Part shown: positions 1 through 11,233 of the stretch, piece by piece
Layout of the letters: every line of letters begins with the position of its first letter
Numbering within the stretch: the stretch's first letter is position 1
Assembly (NCBI GenBank): GCA_021234155.1
Contig: JAJEKV010000140.1
Span: 961,407 to 1,025,406, forward strand
Reading direction: 5' to 3'
Length of the DNA stretch: 64,000 bases
Source of the DNA: Isoetes taiwanensis
Taxonomy: Eukaryota; Streptophyta; Lycopodiopsida; Isoetales; Isoetaceae
Made by a program: the position numbers and the translations under genes
The notes under the pieces: generated by a model
What the model saw: the letters and a program-made list of their open reading frames with translations, nothing else
Databases searched by the model: none
What the model was told of the DNA's origin: nothing

Positions 1-565
1 GGAATGTAATTCATGTCAACAATTATAAGGAGTATGATAAGATATATTCTTGGCTCATGGAGATGGGGCATATGCTAGGGAGCAGTCTAGCATAAATACT
101 ATACATGGACGATTGCTCGGCATCAAGGATAATAAAGTCTGAAATGGGAGATAATCAAGACCAAGCTCAGAAAACAAGGTGGGACAATCAATTTGGCCGA
201 TATTGAAATTTTTTGGAAGGCCCTCTGCCTAATCCATCCTTTTTTTTATTAATTTTGCAAAGTCTAGAAGGCCACACTATTCCTATTGCTTCAATTTCGC
301 CATAACATAGAAATTTAAAGGAAGTATAGGGCATGCTTATGCATTATAGTGAAGCAATTCATGATAATCTGAAGAAAGCACATTGATGTTACAAGAAGGT
401 TTACGTATTTGATTCATAATAATTGTAAGTTGACTTGAAACAAATGTTAGTGCTATAGATGCCAAAATGGTAGTCATGGGATTGCTATTACAAAATCAAG
501 TCGGCGATGAGTGCTCAAAAGACCCATAGATAGGACTATTTGACCAACATTGGCCGCACACAAAA
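1..565. other. 3' flank of the PKS locus, no gene seen
   Basis: AT-rich sequence without a recognisable coding region. On the minus strand an AATAAA hexamer (plus-strand TTTATT at 245-250) lies about 316 nt past the PKS stop codon and could be its polyadenylation signal; this is a guess from position only. Confidence 0.3.
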
Positions 566-2261
566 TTAGACCTTTCTGAGAAGAACGGATTCAACAGTAA
601 TACCGGGGCCATACCCAATGGCAACACCGTATTCATTGCTGAAGCCATTTTCCCTGAGCTGATGGATGACAAACAAGAGGGCAGCACTACTGAGGTTACC
701 ATATGAAGCGAGGACTTCTTTACGGCTCAGGATACTCTTACCCTGGATTGAGGGATCCCGGAGGTGTGATCCCGGAGGACGGCATCCCGGGAGGACCTGT
801 GATCCCGGAGGACGGGATCCCCCTTACTGCGCAGTAACTGCGCAAAAATCTGAACCCTTATAGGGAAAATCAGGGAAGTTTTTGTGTGGCTTTTTCTTGC
901 TCGATTCTCCTCCAAATCGGGTAGCGTCTGTGCTAGGGTGGTCGGAATCAGTGGGAGGATAGGATCAGGTATCATCAGAGGAGGAAGGAGGGCGAGCGCC
1001 GCAGCGATGGCGCTGCCCCAATCTTGCCAAAAAATGGCCTACAAACTGCGCAGTAGCCTTTAACTGTGCAGTTAACGGCGGGATCCCGTCCTCCGGGATC
1101 ACAGGTCCTCCCGGGATGCCGTCCTCCGGGATCACACCTCCGGGATCCCTCAATCCAGGGTAAGAGTATCCTGAGCCCTTCTTTACTAGCCTCGAGCTTG
1201 GACTCATCAAGCCCTAACTTCTTTTCCAACTTATAAAGAGCATCACAAGTGCCAGGATGGACAGCCCAGAAGAGGTCATTATTAGAGGGCTTCGTCTCAA
1301 AGGGGGCCAAGAGCTTAGACACAATACCATCGACATTGTTGCAAAGGAGAGAAGGAATATCCTTCACATATTTGTAGTATAGGCCCTCCTCTCTAATATG
1401 GGCCAAAAGGGCCCCATCACTCTCAGGAAGAATGGTCTGGGCAGTAGAGCAGATTTCTAAGATGGGTTTTTCAACACCTTCTAGAGGGTCACTTCCAACA
1501 ACAAAAACAGCAGCTCCATCTCCAAGGAGGGCTGAAGAAATAAGGCCATCAGGGTGGCTTTCATGAGGAGCAAGGAATGTGTAGGCTGTAATTTCACTGC
1601 ACACTACCAGAACTCTGGCCCCCTTGTTATTCTCAGCTAGATCCTTTGCAACCCTGAGAGCTGCAGCCCCTGCATATCCATCTTGATGGTACATCATCAC
1701 CCTATTTGTCTCCAATGACAATCCTAACAACTTAATCAGAGTTAGCTCTATTCCTGGTGCCTTCAATCCGCTCATCGCAGAGCAGACTACATGTGTAATC
1801 TTATCTTTCGACTGCCCCCATTCGGCTATGGCTTTTAGGGCCGCCTCTTTTGCAAGCTTCGGCACCTCTACAAATGCAAAATCTTGCCTTACATCCAACG
1901 ATCTCTCTCCCGCAGTGCAGAGTGACGGATTTGCCTTCAGAATCTCCTCCGTCAAGGCAAAATGCCTCTTCTTAATCCCTGATTCTGCACCTGCAATACA
2001 CCCAATAACCCAATTAGCATTTCAAACAGAGGAAATTATGAAAAGGGATGCAGCAATACAGCCAATTGAGGACTTACATATTTGGCGAAATTTGTTCTTG
2101 AGCTCAGTTTTGTGGTCGGAATTGGTGATGCCGAATAAGAAATCAGGATATTTAGTCTGTTCAATGACGGTAGGAGGGTTGGCAGTGGCCATAGCCAGGA
2201 TTGAGGCGGTACCATTTGCTCTCGTCTCTGCTCTGCAAAACTGGGGAGCCATAGCTAACAA
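566..2261 (-). pseudogene. Type III polyketide synthase (chalcone synthase-like), disrupted by a MITE and lacking the catalytic Cys
   Basis: Chalcone/stilbene synthase superfamily, which condenses malonyl-CoA units onto a CoA starter in the cytosol. Exon 1 is 2261-2078. The intron 2077-1991 (87 nt, GTAAGT to TTGCAG) splits a Cys codon, the conserved intron site of plant PKS genes. Exon 2 runs 1990-566 and is interrupted at 724-1177. Leaving out the insertion and one target duplication, the frame is continuous to TAA at 566-568, giving 381 residues, close to the usual 390. Seen motifs: EILKANPSLC, SAMSGLKAPG, CSEITAYTF, LGDGAAVFVVGSDP, WAVHPG (catalytic His kept), SYGNLSSA (catalytic Asn kept) and GYGPG in place of GFGPG. 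The catalytic Cys region reads MMYHQDGYAG where the family has QQGCFAG, so Cys is Gly (codon 1677-1679). As the DNA stands, the frame runs into the element's terminal repeat and stops at 975. ATG at 2261 or 2252 are both possible starts. It is either a catalytically dead paralogue or a pseudogene. Confidence 0.9.
724..1177. mobile_element. Mutator-like MITE with 98-bp perfect terminal inverted repeats
   Basis: 454 bp starting GGCTCAGGATACTC and ending with its reverse complement. The first 98 bp (724-821) and last 98 bp (1080-1177) are identical as inverted repeats by direct reading. The element is flanked by a perfect 9-bp target duplication CTTCTTTAC (715-723 and 1178-1186), the size typical of Mutator-like elements. 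Each repeat arm holds several GATCCCGGAGG units. The 258-bp interior has no transposase frame, so the element is non-autonomous. It sits in exon 2 of the PKS gene. Identical arms and duplication suggest a recent insertion. Confidence 0.9.
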
Positions 2262-2344
2262 ATTGGAGCTTGCCGAGGCTGTCTGCTGAGTAGTAGTGAG
2301 AAGTCTTAGCAGCAGAGGGCGATAATACAGAATAGAAAGGCCGT

Positions 2345-2352
2345 TATTTATA
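2345..2352 (-). promoter_or_regulatory. TATA box of the PKS gene
   Basis: The minus strand reads TATAAATA, 84-91 nt upstream of the first ATG at 2261. Spacing allows a transcription start near 2315 and a leader of about 55 nt. Confidence 0.55.
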
Positions 2353-2364
2353 CAAGAAATTTAT

Positions 2365-2386
2365 CGCGGCGGCCAAGGCCGCCGCG
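2365..2386. repeat. 22-nt GC-rich perfect palindrome upstream of the TATA box
   Basis: CGCGGCGGCC, AA, GGCCGCCGCG: two 10-nt arms around a 2-nt spacer, 13 bp upstream of the TATA box, inside otherwise AT-rich sequence. Possible dimeric protein-binding site or hairpin; function unknown. Confidence 0.7.
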
Positions 2387-3391
2387 AACATTTCTTTGGT
2401 TCCAAACCTGTACAGTAGGGAATTAGTACTAATGTCTAACATTTGATAAATTCCTGAACTATTCTTCTGTGCTATCTTATCTATGAAGAAAATGCTATTA
2501 TGTAGAGCTCAAATTTGTGGAGGGGTTTGTAGGCACCTAGGAGTTGTTGTGAAAACATGACAATGGGGATATTTCTAATGCAATTATTTCATAGACGTAA
2601 ATCGAAAAATTCCTGCCCTTTATTATTATAGGAATAGATAAAGAGGTTGTATAGATCATTTAAACATGAGACTTTGGCAAGCAAGGCAGCTTGGTACTGT
2701 GTCCACTTTCCGAGGGCCAGACATGAGCCCAACACCCCGCATTATAGATTTTACGTGGTCTAAAGTCTTAGATGTCACTTCCAATGTATATCCAATGTTT
2801 CTTCCATTGTTACATGTTAAAGTTCACTTCCAATGTATATTAAGTGCTTGTCATGAATTTAATTCCATTGTACATTAAATGTCTTTCTCAACTTCAACTA
2901 TATGCCACTTTCTTCTACTTATATCTTGCTTATTGCGATTTAAATTCTGTCATTTACCTCTGAAATGTGACTAATGCGGTGGCGGCATCGTCTCATTCCT
3001 GTCTTGTATATTACGATGGATATGTTCGTCTTAAGCCTACGAAATTTAAGGTAGTAGACCCTAACATGCACATCTCTTAGATCAATGCTAAATTTTCAAC
3101 ATCTTTAACAAGTAACAATGGCAATTTACCACTTTATATTGCGTACACGTTTGGGATTCACATGCAATGGCTTGCCACAATGCAAACTATCAGTACTCCA
3201 CAAAGTTGCTCAAATTCCTTTACGGAAACAAAGACCAAATGCTAATCCTTATGTCTGCAAAGTAGGTATATAAAAGTACTTTTAATATGTACAAAGTATA
3301 TCATACTTTAATGGAAGCACAACAATTGTCCACGAGCTCAGCTTCAAAACCCAAATGTTCATTAGGTGGGAGAGTCAAAACCAAACGTTCA
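2387..3391. other. Intergenic, no gene seen
   Basis: About 1 kb of AT-rich sequence between the PKS promoter and the GT61 remnant. It holds only loose repeats of TCCAATGTATAT-type words around 2775-2870. I see no coding region or structured element. Confidence 0.4.
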
Positions 3392-5002
3392 TTAAGTTGG
3401 GAGGATCCATATATTGTGGATTAATCGAGCGTTGAGGGTGCATTTACAACTGGCTTCTGCATCAGTTCTTAAAAGTTTTTCATCTCCAAGATGTTGGGTA
3501 TGCACAACATCTTGGAGAACCTTGGCCAGCCAGTCACCCATAAAAGTAGCATTGATGCCAATGGACTGATCTTTATAGAAACTAAGACATGTCATTGGGT
3601 CATTGGGTGTAGGGCAATCAGGGGTGTTGGTGTCTCTCCAATATCCTTCATGTTTAAGAGCATTCCAAAAAGAAAGCACTCTATAGATGTATTGCCCCTG
3701 GCCTGCTAGTTCTAACCAACCCCTTGGAAAAACCTCAAGGACTCTACTGCCAGGATTCATGAAAATCATGTTTGCTAACTGGGCACCATGAGCAGATATT
3801 AAGACTGTGGTTCTACCCATGACTTCAACCTGCATTAAGAAAATTTGTATTGCATAGCAAATATTCAATCAAACATACTCACAAAAAAGAGGTCACTTCT
3901 AGTTTGCGGCCCCCCCCGTCCCGGTAAACAGGACGGGCTGCCGTAGGTGAATAAGACAAACAGCCTAAAAAGACAAAAAACACAGCGACAAACAGCCTAA
4001 AGAAGACAAAAAATACAGTTTTGATTCCCACGGAAAGCATGATTTCCTTATATTTAAACAACAAAACCACCAATCAACCCCAACAATCTGTTTTGTCTTA
4101 CCTGCGGTTAGTCTGTTTGTCTTATTCACCTGCGGGAGCCTGTCATGTTCTGGGGACGGGGGGCAAGGTTCGAAATTAGAATTTGCCCCAACCATTAAAA
4201 ATGCCTGCTTACATTTAAAGCTGCCGGAAATACATGAAATTATAGTGTATTTTCTCGGAAATCCTTAAAAATTTCTCCGAAAATAGCCTGAAAAAACGCC
4301 GGGAATATATTTTGGCTATCGGAAATTTTTTGGAATGACCGGATTTTTAAGGGTTGAACCCCCCCCAATTTCGAACCCTGGGGGGGCCCGTAAACTAGAA
4401 ACTAGCCCAAAAAAGGAGTCTAACAAGTTAAGAGATGTAAAATAGCAACCTGTTGACAGAAGTCCAAAGTGGAGACTTCAACAGCAGACCATTGGCAACC
4501 CTCTACTTTTTGGCATTCAGATTTTATCACTTGTATCCAATCTGAAACATTAGTAAATCCTCGAGCACCCGTGCGCACTAAGAGTGTAACATGAAAATCA
4601 TGTCCTGTATTAGGTGCTGGAAGATTGCATCTCCTTCTAGCCATGCAACGAACCTGGCCATAAAGTTTTGCAAGATCATCACCAGGAACACCTCCAATGC
4701 CAATTACGCTCACAACAAAGATGCTCAAAACATACTGGCTTTTTATCATAACTCAACCTCTCAGGAATAGTGGGCAATCCAGTAGATTGAAACACATTAG
4801 ATATCCAGTACCCCAATTTAGGCCTCAATTCACCCCAGTGATAGACAATCAACCTGGCAACATCTGCACACTGATTATCAATCTTCCACTGCACAAACTG
4901 TATAAGATTATACATAGAATGCCATGGATTTGTGAAGTCATAATCGGAGTCAGATATTAGCGTTGTTCCCGGAAGCCATACATGCCCATTTGGCAGTGCA
5001 TT
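3392..5002 (-). pseudogene. GT61-family glycosyltransferase, 3' part with a frameshift
   Basis: Plant glycosyltransferase family 61 (DUF563) members are Golgi type II membrane enzymes that add sugars to xylan or N-glycans. The readable part starts near 5002 (NALPNGHVWLPG), continues through DSDYDFTNPWHSMYN and KKPVCFEH, and then needs a one-base shift near 4717-4719 (extra base in a short A/T run) to continue as VVSVIGIGGVPGDDL and SALVQ-type C-terminal sequence ending STLDFCQQ at 4450. An intron 4449-3830 (620 nt, GTTGCT to AATGCAG, phase 0) leads to the last exon 3829-3392 with the family signature SAHGAQLANMIFMNPGS, then VLEVFPRGWLE and KHEGYWRD. About 504 nt of the intron is an inserted element, so the original intron was about 115 nt. 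The N-terminal half (membrane anchor, about 200 residues) is not found upstream. The frameshift and missing 5' end make it a pseudogene unless the base is an assembly error. Confidence 0.7.
3897..4400. mobile_element. TIR element inside the GT61 intron
   Basis: About 504 bp with imperfect inverted ends: TTCTAGTTTGCGG plus a C run on the left, and G run, CCCGTAAACTAGAA on the right. A second, inner inverted pair GTAGGTGAATAAGACAAACAG (3943-3963) and its complement (4113-4133) matches at 20 of 21 positions, continuing outward through C-rich and G-rich blocks. No coding capacity. Target duplication not resolved. It may be two nested foldback elements. Confidence 0.5.
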
Positions 5003-5720
5003 TTTGTATGCATATGCATACCTTTATTCCTAGCCCCTTAACGTCCTTGGCCTCTGCATTTAGCCGTAGGATTGAATCTCGGCCGTCGATCTTTAGATGT
5101 TATATCCAAGAGTATGCATGTAAGCCAAATTTGTTATGACCATAACAGGATGTTATGTCCATAACATTTCCTCTGTTTTCACGTTTGGGCCTCTGCCATA
5201 GCTACGCAAAGAATCTGCCGCCATAGCCAGGCAAAGAATCTGCCGCCATAGCCAGGCTTCTAAGTGTTGATTTTCGTATTTGGAATTTCATTTTTGCAGG
5301 CCTAAGCTCTGCTCCGGCCCCTGCTCCTTCGCATCACAAGCAAAAAGGTCAGAAAATCTTTTGCTTCTGTTTTGTTTCGTAGATTTTTTCAGATGATTTC
5401 TAATCTTCAGATGATTTCAGATGATTCCACAGAAAGCTTGGGCGGGAAATGGAGGTCAGAAGCGCGGAAAATGAAATCTGAGGTCCAACTTCTCGCAAAT
5501 GCCCCAAAATTGCCGATTCTCAGGAATCCGACTCATTTATGCCTCCCCTGTGCAAATCTGACTCCCTTACTCTGTTTAAATCCGCCTCCCTGCGCCTCAC
5601 ATGTTCTATTTAGAAAACATAGACTTACATTTAGTTTGTTTTTCTTTGCGGAATGCGGTCTTGGGGCTGCCAAGCTTGGCTATGGCAGCTCGCCCAAATG
5701 CCTCGACCCAGGGCGTTAAA
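5003..5720. other. Intergenic with a short tandem repeat
   Basis: No gene recognised. At 5192-5262 there are about three copies of a 22-25 nt unit, TCTGCCGCCATAGCCAGGC followed by AAAGAA. The small open frames here have no family features. Confidence 0.4.
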
Positions 5721-5890
5721 GGATATCGCGTCCTCCCCCGGGTTATGGGCGGAAAAATGGCCACCGTGGCCATGTGGCCACGAATTCCTCGGCGTCTTCG
5801 CCAGATGCGATACCTTCTCGAATTTCGTGGCCACATGGCCACTCATCCATTTTTATGGCCCATAACTCCTCGGGAGAGGACGTTATCTAC
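5721..5890. mobile_element. Short foldback (MITE-like) element
   Basis: About 170 bp made of two imperfect inverted arms of about 65 bp (5721-5786 and 5821-5890) around a 35-nt loop. Shared words include GTCCTC, GGTTATGGGC and GGCCATGTGGCCACGAA, the last being itself palindromic (GTGGCCACATGGCCAC on the other arm). The small ORFs here are products of the arms and not genes. No target duplication identified. Confidence 0.55.
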
Positions 5891-6870
5891 CCCATCACTT
5901 GTATCATTCCCTTGGAAGCAAAGAATTCTGTCACCAGATATATTTGAAGGAAATTTGACGAACTCCCGTGGCCCTTGAATATTTGCTCTTCCTTTTATCA
6001 CAGACATGAAGCCATGTTTCTCCGTTCATGCCCTTGCCATATAAATTTACATCTGTTGGGTAAGAATTGTCGTGCAGGCTTCTAAGCTCTCAACTTTCTG
6101 CTTCAAATACGCGCCCATCTGTTCCCAAGTTTGCAATTTTCTCTCGCTCGCTTCTATAGCATCTTTCACATAGAAAATCGAGGATAGAAGCTCTATGGGA
6201 GATTCCGAGCTCCGATACAAATTGGCCGCTCACGGATTCGAAGCTATGGAGTCTACATAGATTCCAAGTTCTCATACAGGCGATTCCAAAAGATTGCTTG
6301 CAGGGCAGGCAAGAAATAGGGCAGGAAAGAAATAGGGCCATACGCCATAGCCGCCGTAGCTGCCATAATTGCCGCATTCTTCCCGTAAAATTTTAATATT
6401 TTGTTTGCATATACGTGTCAGCAGGAGGGCTCTTCAAATAAATAGCTCTCAAACAAATATGTATTTATATAATCTAATTCTGCACCCGTTAGTCAAACGA
6501 ACTGACTGCAATATACGACTGACTTTTTCGAGTCCTTTTTCTATTCCACCCCGTAAACATGCACGTTTCCTTTCTACAACATTCAATTTGATACACTTTC
6601 CATGAGGTCAAAAATCCCCTTTTCTTTTGACACATGATCCATGATCTTATATCTTATATTTATCTTATCTTATAGGGGAGGGTGCCCATGAAGCGCCCAC
6701 TTAAAGTAACATATTTTATTATGATGGACAATTTTTTTTTTAAGTCCTCTTTTTAACATACCATATTGAAGTTTGAGTTCTTAGGTTTCAATTGATCCCA
6801 TACAACAGAGTTTTCGATAAATTTGGAGTTGGCTAGGAAGGTTTTAAGTCAGGGGGCTAATTTAACCCCA
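5891..6870. other. Intergenic, no gene seen
   Basis: Mixed-composition DNA without recognisable coding or repeat structure, apart from short A/T runs near 6650-6740. Confidence 0.35.
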
Positions 6871-6978
6871 ATAGACCACATGTGCCCTTCAATGGACCAC
6901 AAAGTGCCCTTTAATGGACCACTAAGTACCTTCCAATGGACCACATGGGACCTTGAATGGACTACATTAGAACCTTCA
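6871..6978 (+). repeat. 22-bp tandem repeat, five copies
   Basis: Five units of 21-22 bp based on ATGGACCACAAAGTGCCCTT, at 6871, 6892, 6914, 6936 and 6957. The period is not a multiple of three, so the open frame over it is unlikely to be a gene. Confidence 0.8.
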
Positions 6979-7187
6979 AGAGCCAACTATCTACTTGCGA
7001 GGCAACACTAATTATACATCAACTTTTTTTTATAGATATATATATGTCTCACACTATTCTAGAAGCCTGGGATGGCCCTAAATCTCCACCATAACTCTAA
7101 GGTTTCCAACCTTCATGGTCTAAGGTTAACACAGTGTAAACCATCCAAACAACATATCTTGATGTATTTGAGTATTTTTCCAGTTAT

Positions 7188-7273
7188 CTATCTAACGAAG
7201 AGCTAAGGAATTTGATAAGTGAGAACTTAACTATCTAACGAAGACCTAAGGAATTTGATAAGTGAGAACTTAA
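7188..7273 (+). repeat. 43-bp tandem duplication
   Basis: Units 7188-7230 and 7231-7273 start CTATCTAACGAAGA and differ at one position, indicating a recent local duplication. Confidence 0.85.
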
Positions 7274-9090
7274 CGTGCAGAGTTGATCATCAGTTATGTA
7301 TTAATGAACCTCATTGGAGCTTTCTGGACTTTTAGTAAAAGCTGTGTTGTATCCTATCAACTCTGCAGCCAATTATACAGGTTGCTTGCAGTAGATTAAG
7401 GGTCTCATTTACTTGTGTACTTCTTTGTTGATCCATTCTGTCTCTTCTTATGCTATGCAGATGGTTCATTGCTGTTGCCATGGTAATATAGTAGGACTCA
7501 ACTTGTTTGCATACCTTATGCCTCGCACAATATGACACCATGGTCGTCCTTGTCTTTGGCACCTTTCTCAAAATGACTTCTTGTTCAAAATGATGTCCAG
7601 CCCTCGGTGCACACATTGGATGGTAATGAGTCAAAACACTTGGGACTAGAACAGTCAAGTTTAGAATTCATCTTAACGAGAAGGGCACGCACATGTTTGC
7701 CCTACCGCTAGTGCAAACATGAGTGGCACATGTAATGGTGTCCGCAAAACCCTACGCTTGCATTATTTGGAAGTTATAAAGGGCGTGCTTTCAGAACCCA
7801 TCTTTGTGCATATGCCGCAATAATAGAATCCCATGAAACTAAATCGAGGCATCCGTTGAAGTAGCTTCTAGGCTTCTTCTAACTTTCCACGATGTACATA
7901 TCAAAATCAATCAATTCCATGTCATAACATTTTGCAAAGGGTTGGTATCAAATCTTGTTTTGGCAAATTGAAGAATGCCACATCATGTAGTGGCATACTA
8001 CACTTTGCAAAATGTACAAAGGTGAAAAGAAACCATCAAAAGTCCGAGTTTCAGATTGTCTATTACTTATCGATCGCTTGAAGGGCTTGGATACCGCAAA
8101 GGCCGTAAATCAGGGGAAACCAATGTCGTATTCAAGCCTAAAAATAGAATGCAACCAACAAAACAATGCATGAAAAGGTGTGATGGATCTAACAAAAAGG
8201 ATCAAGAAAAATCAAGAAAAAAAACATGCAAGGTTGTGTTGCAAATCTTTCTTGAAGATTAGAGGTGGATGTACAGTTCCAACCTTGCAAACGTAATATT
8301 GGCATAAGATTTTTGATGTCCTCTATTCAATCAGTATGCCCAGCTTGTCTAAAGATATATCTCATACATATCTCAAAGATGTAACAGCCAAAATGCATGG
8401 GAGTAGAAGGTTCAATTACCGATTGAGCTATAAATCGTCATTTGAGTCTTTATCATTATCCGAATTGGTAAAGAACACTATCTTCAACACTACTAAAAGC
8501 TTGCCCCTTGGAGATGTAAATGTAAATTTCTTTATGCTTGCTTTGGTCATTTCTATCTTTGCCGGTCTTACTATTCATTCTACACAAATCTAGTAGTCGT
8601 GCCTTAGTCAATCGAGTGTCATTGTGCTCGTGTGATTCCACATCAGCAACTAAATCAACCCGACAATTTTTGAGAACCGGACTACTGAGCAATGAGGATC
8701 AATATGTATTTTTATATCAAGTGATATACCAATGATCATGATGCAATCGTCGAGGTAAATAGATAAAAGGACAGAGGATTTGGATAAGCCAAGGGCTAAG
8801 TACCTATGTTAGCAAAAGATCAATAATGAATTGTTGAGATGATAGAGAAAAAAAACAGAGGTCTTCTTAGCAAGTCAGTTGTGGTAAGAGTATAGATCAA
8901 GAATAACTATTCAGTGTGATGAAGCTGGTACAAGGAAAAAACAAGGATATTCATCTGGTGTGATGAAGCAATCCTAGAAGAAAAACAAACCTGATGGCAA
9001 CCTTAAGAGGAGCTCCTCTCTGCTGCTCCATCGCATCCATAGCCTACCGGAACTACTGCCCTGTCGCCAAAATCTGCTCTGTCGCCAAGC
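7274..9090. other. Unassigned stretch with a possible copia reverse-transcriptase trace
   Basis: No gene is supported. On the minus strand near 8700-8790 one frame reads LLSIYLDDCIMIIG, which resembles the YVDD segment of Ty1/copia reverse transcriptase, but the flanking frames are too broken to confirm it. Small open frames at 8056-8262 and 8336-8593 have no recognisable domain. Confidence 0.25.
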
Positions 9091-9190
9091 GTCGGAGGTC
9101 CAAATGGAGGAAATAGGTGGGCGTAAAAAGGGCAAAGGGTGGGCGAAGGAAGGGCAAAAAATGGGCGAAAAATGGGCGTTGGGCGGAAGA
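9091..9190 (+). repeat. Purine-rich block with GGGCR repeats
   Basis: GGGC words recur about every 10-14 nt between A/G runs (for example GGGCAAAGGGTGGGCGAAGG). It is strongly strand-asymmetric. The minus-strand ORFs here reflect this composition. Confidence 0.45.
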
Positions 9191-9224
9191 AGGGCACCCT
9201 CCCCCTAGTGGTATTATGTAAGTC

Positions 9225-9326
9225 CTGGATTTGGATCCAGCCCTAGATCCGATGGCCATAAACGACCTGACCAGATCGAAGGGTCCAAACAACATCCCTT
9301 TTTGGGTTGCCCATAGGGGGCAACCC
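9225..9326. repeat. Two small hairpins: CTGGAT-TTGG-ATCCAG and GGGTTGCCC-GGGCAACCC
   Basis: CTGGAT (9225-9230) pairs with ATCCAG (9235-9240). GGGTTGCCC (9304-9312) pairs with GGGCAACCC (9318-9326). Relatives of both occur elsewhere: the first at 49292-49313 with similar flanking sequence, the second at 20736-20759. They probably belong to dispersed repeat families. Confidence 0.6.
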
Positions 9327-11233
9327 TCTTGTTGGAGGGTGGAGTGACGTATAGAAGGCCTTGATTTAATTTGAATATAATATCCCATACAATATTCTAA
9401 ATACGCGGTTGCGATTGTCTGGGATTAATTACGGTTTTTGCGATGCTTTGTGATACTTAGATGGCAAAGATTTGTTTGGGATGTCTTTGACGGTAGAGAT
9501 TGTTTGGTTTTCTTTGGCAGAAAAGCAGAAGGTGGATAGCTATGCAACCCCTCCGGTGACATGGGCGAGGGCAGTGGCAGCGGCAGGGGCGTCTGTAATC
9601 GGTGGTTTTTATAATTTGTCTTTTAATGGGACTAGTTCAGTTCAGCTCAGCTCAGCAGCTTCTGTTTTCTTTTGTTTGGGAAGCCGAGCAGGCAATTCAA
9701 GAAGAAATATTCTGATATAGCTGAGGAACAATTTGAATAAGAGCGACAGAAATTTATGGGTTGCAAAATTCGTAGTGCCTTACAATTATATAACAGAAGA
9801 GTTTCCAGACGGTCTGTTGAATTGCACAAAGGTCCGGTATTTAAATTTGAGCCATCCATATTTTTTGGCCACGACTAGGGGCAGGGGTAAGGACAGCAGC
9901 ATGAGTGGAGTATGAAGCGCCAGTAGGGAATCCCTTGTTCTTGGACCTAACTATAATGGCATGTATATATTACGCGCTCTATCATAGCTATGGCGGAGCT
10001 CTGGATAGAAACATGATGGCACCCAATGTATTAGAGTTCTGGCTGCATATCTTTGGATACCAATAGTATTTGGATGTCCTAATAGATCTGATTAGGGCCG
10101 TAACTGGCAGTCTCATCCACATCCGTCAATTTTGAAGAGAAATCACTGGATCATAACAAAAATCGTCTTGAAATTTTCGGTTAGTTGCTAAGGCGTTGTT
10201 TCCTCGTTTGCATAGTTACGGTATTAGACTTATGCTTTAAGGTGTTTGGAGACGGCTTGGAGCTGGGAGTTGCGACTGGATTTAACAGCTGAGAGACAAC
10301 TTGATTCGTATCAGGGAGGAACAATGAAGCAGATGAGCCAGCCTGTGTTCCTTGGTTTGACTCCACATTTATCCACACGTTTTGGAATAAAATCCTAGCA
10401 AAATCTTCTCTCTGTAATATGTTGTGTGGTGTTGGTATATTGTTTGAGGATAAATCAGATTGGATTTATGATGTTGGAGTTCTTAGGCTTTGATCACAGA
10501 TATAGACCATTTGATCCAATCCCTTGAGCAAAGAATGTAGAAATAGAATTTGAATTAAGAAAACGCACAACATAGTGATGTTACCCATTTGTAGCTTAGA
10601 CGTTGGCTTGGAGTGTCCTTAAGGTTAAGTGTGTGAATCTTATTGGCTCATTAACAAGGAAATGGACGTCTTTTGTGCATTGAACAAGTAAATCCTAACT
10701 CAAGCTCAGAGACACAGTCAAATTGTAAATCGCTATAGCCATGTTTTGATGTTATCTATAGACGTAGGGTTTTTATGCATATTCTTGCCTTTTATGCTGA
10801 TCAATTGTTAAATTTTCCAGATATGGTCAGATCAAATGCTATAAAATTTCAAGACGTCTGCTACAATGGTAGATATTGAAGGCTATCAGGCCCATTTCTG
10901 TCGTCTGATGAATATGTGGTTGTGGTTTCTTTGTCTAACCCGGATGCTTTGGAGGTTCAGTCCACTTTACAAGTTTCAAAGCAAAGATCTGAAAACGAGC
11001 TTGATTCCACTTTATTCAAAGCAAAGATCTAAAAACAATCTTGATTTTCTCCATCCGTTGTTGCTTGATTAGGGCACCATGTTGCAATAGCATCTTCAGT
11101 TGTAGGCACTGCCATAATGAAGCCGTGAATTTAAACGAGGAAGATCCTCCTAAACGCCATAATTTACCTCGCCATACGGTAGAACATATTATTTGTTTGT
11201 TGTGTGTGGAACAGAACAAGACGTGAGAGAGGC
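9327..11233. other. Intergenic, no gene recognised
   Basis: Several short open frames occur (9472-9720, 10181-10378, 10866-11072) but none shows a family motif, splice pattern or codon bias I can defend. Confidence 0.3.

Noticed and set aside
666-1210. Several 65-82 codon ORFs on both strands over the MITE
   Set aside because: They are translations of the 98-bp GC-rich inverted repeats and disagree with the PKS frame.
4150-4175. GGTTCGAAATT resembling a tRNA/SINE B box
   Set aside because: No A box at the right distance and no cloverleaf; it lies in the arm of a TIR element.
5601-5978. 125-codon plus-strand ORF and overlapping minus ORFs
   Set aside because: They overlap the foldback element and consist of its inverted arms; no domain.
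8456-8790. Copia reverse transcriptase on the minus strand
   Set aside because: Only a YLDD-like word is readable; neighbouring conserved blocks are missing, so it is mentioned but not called.
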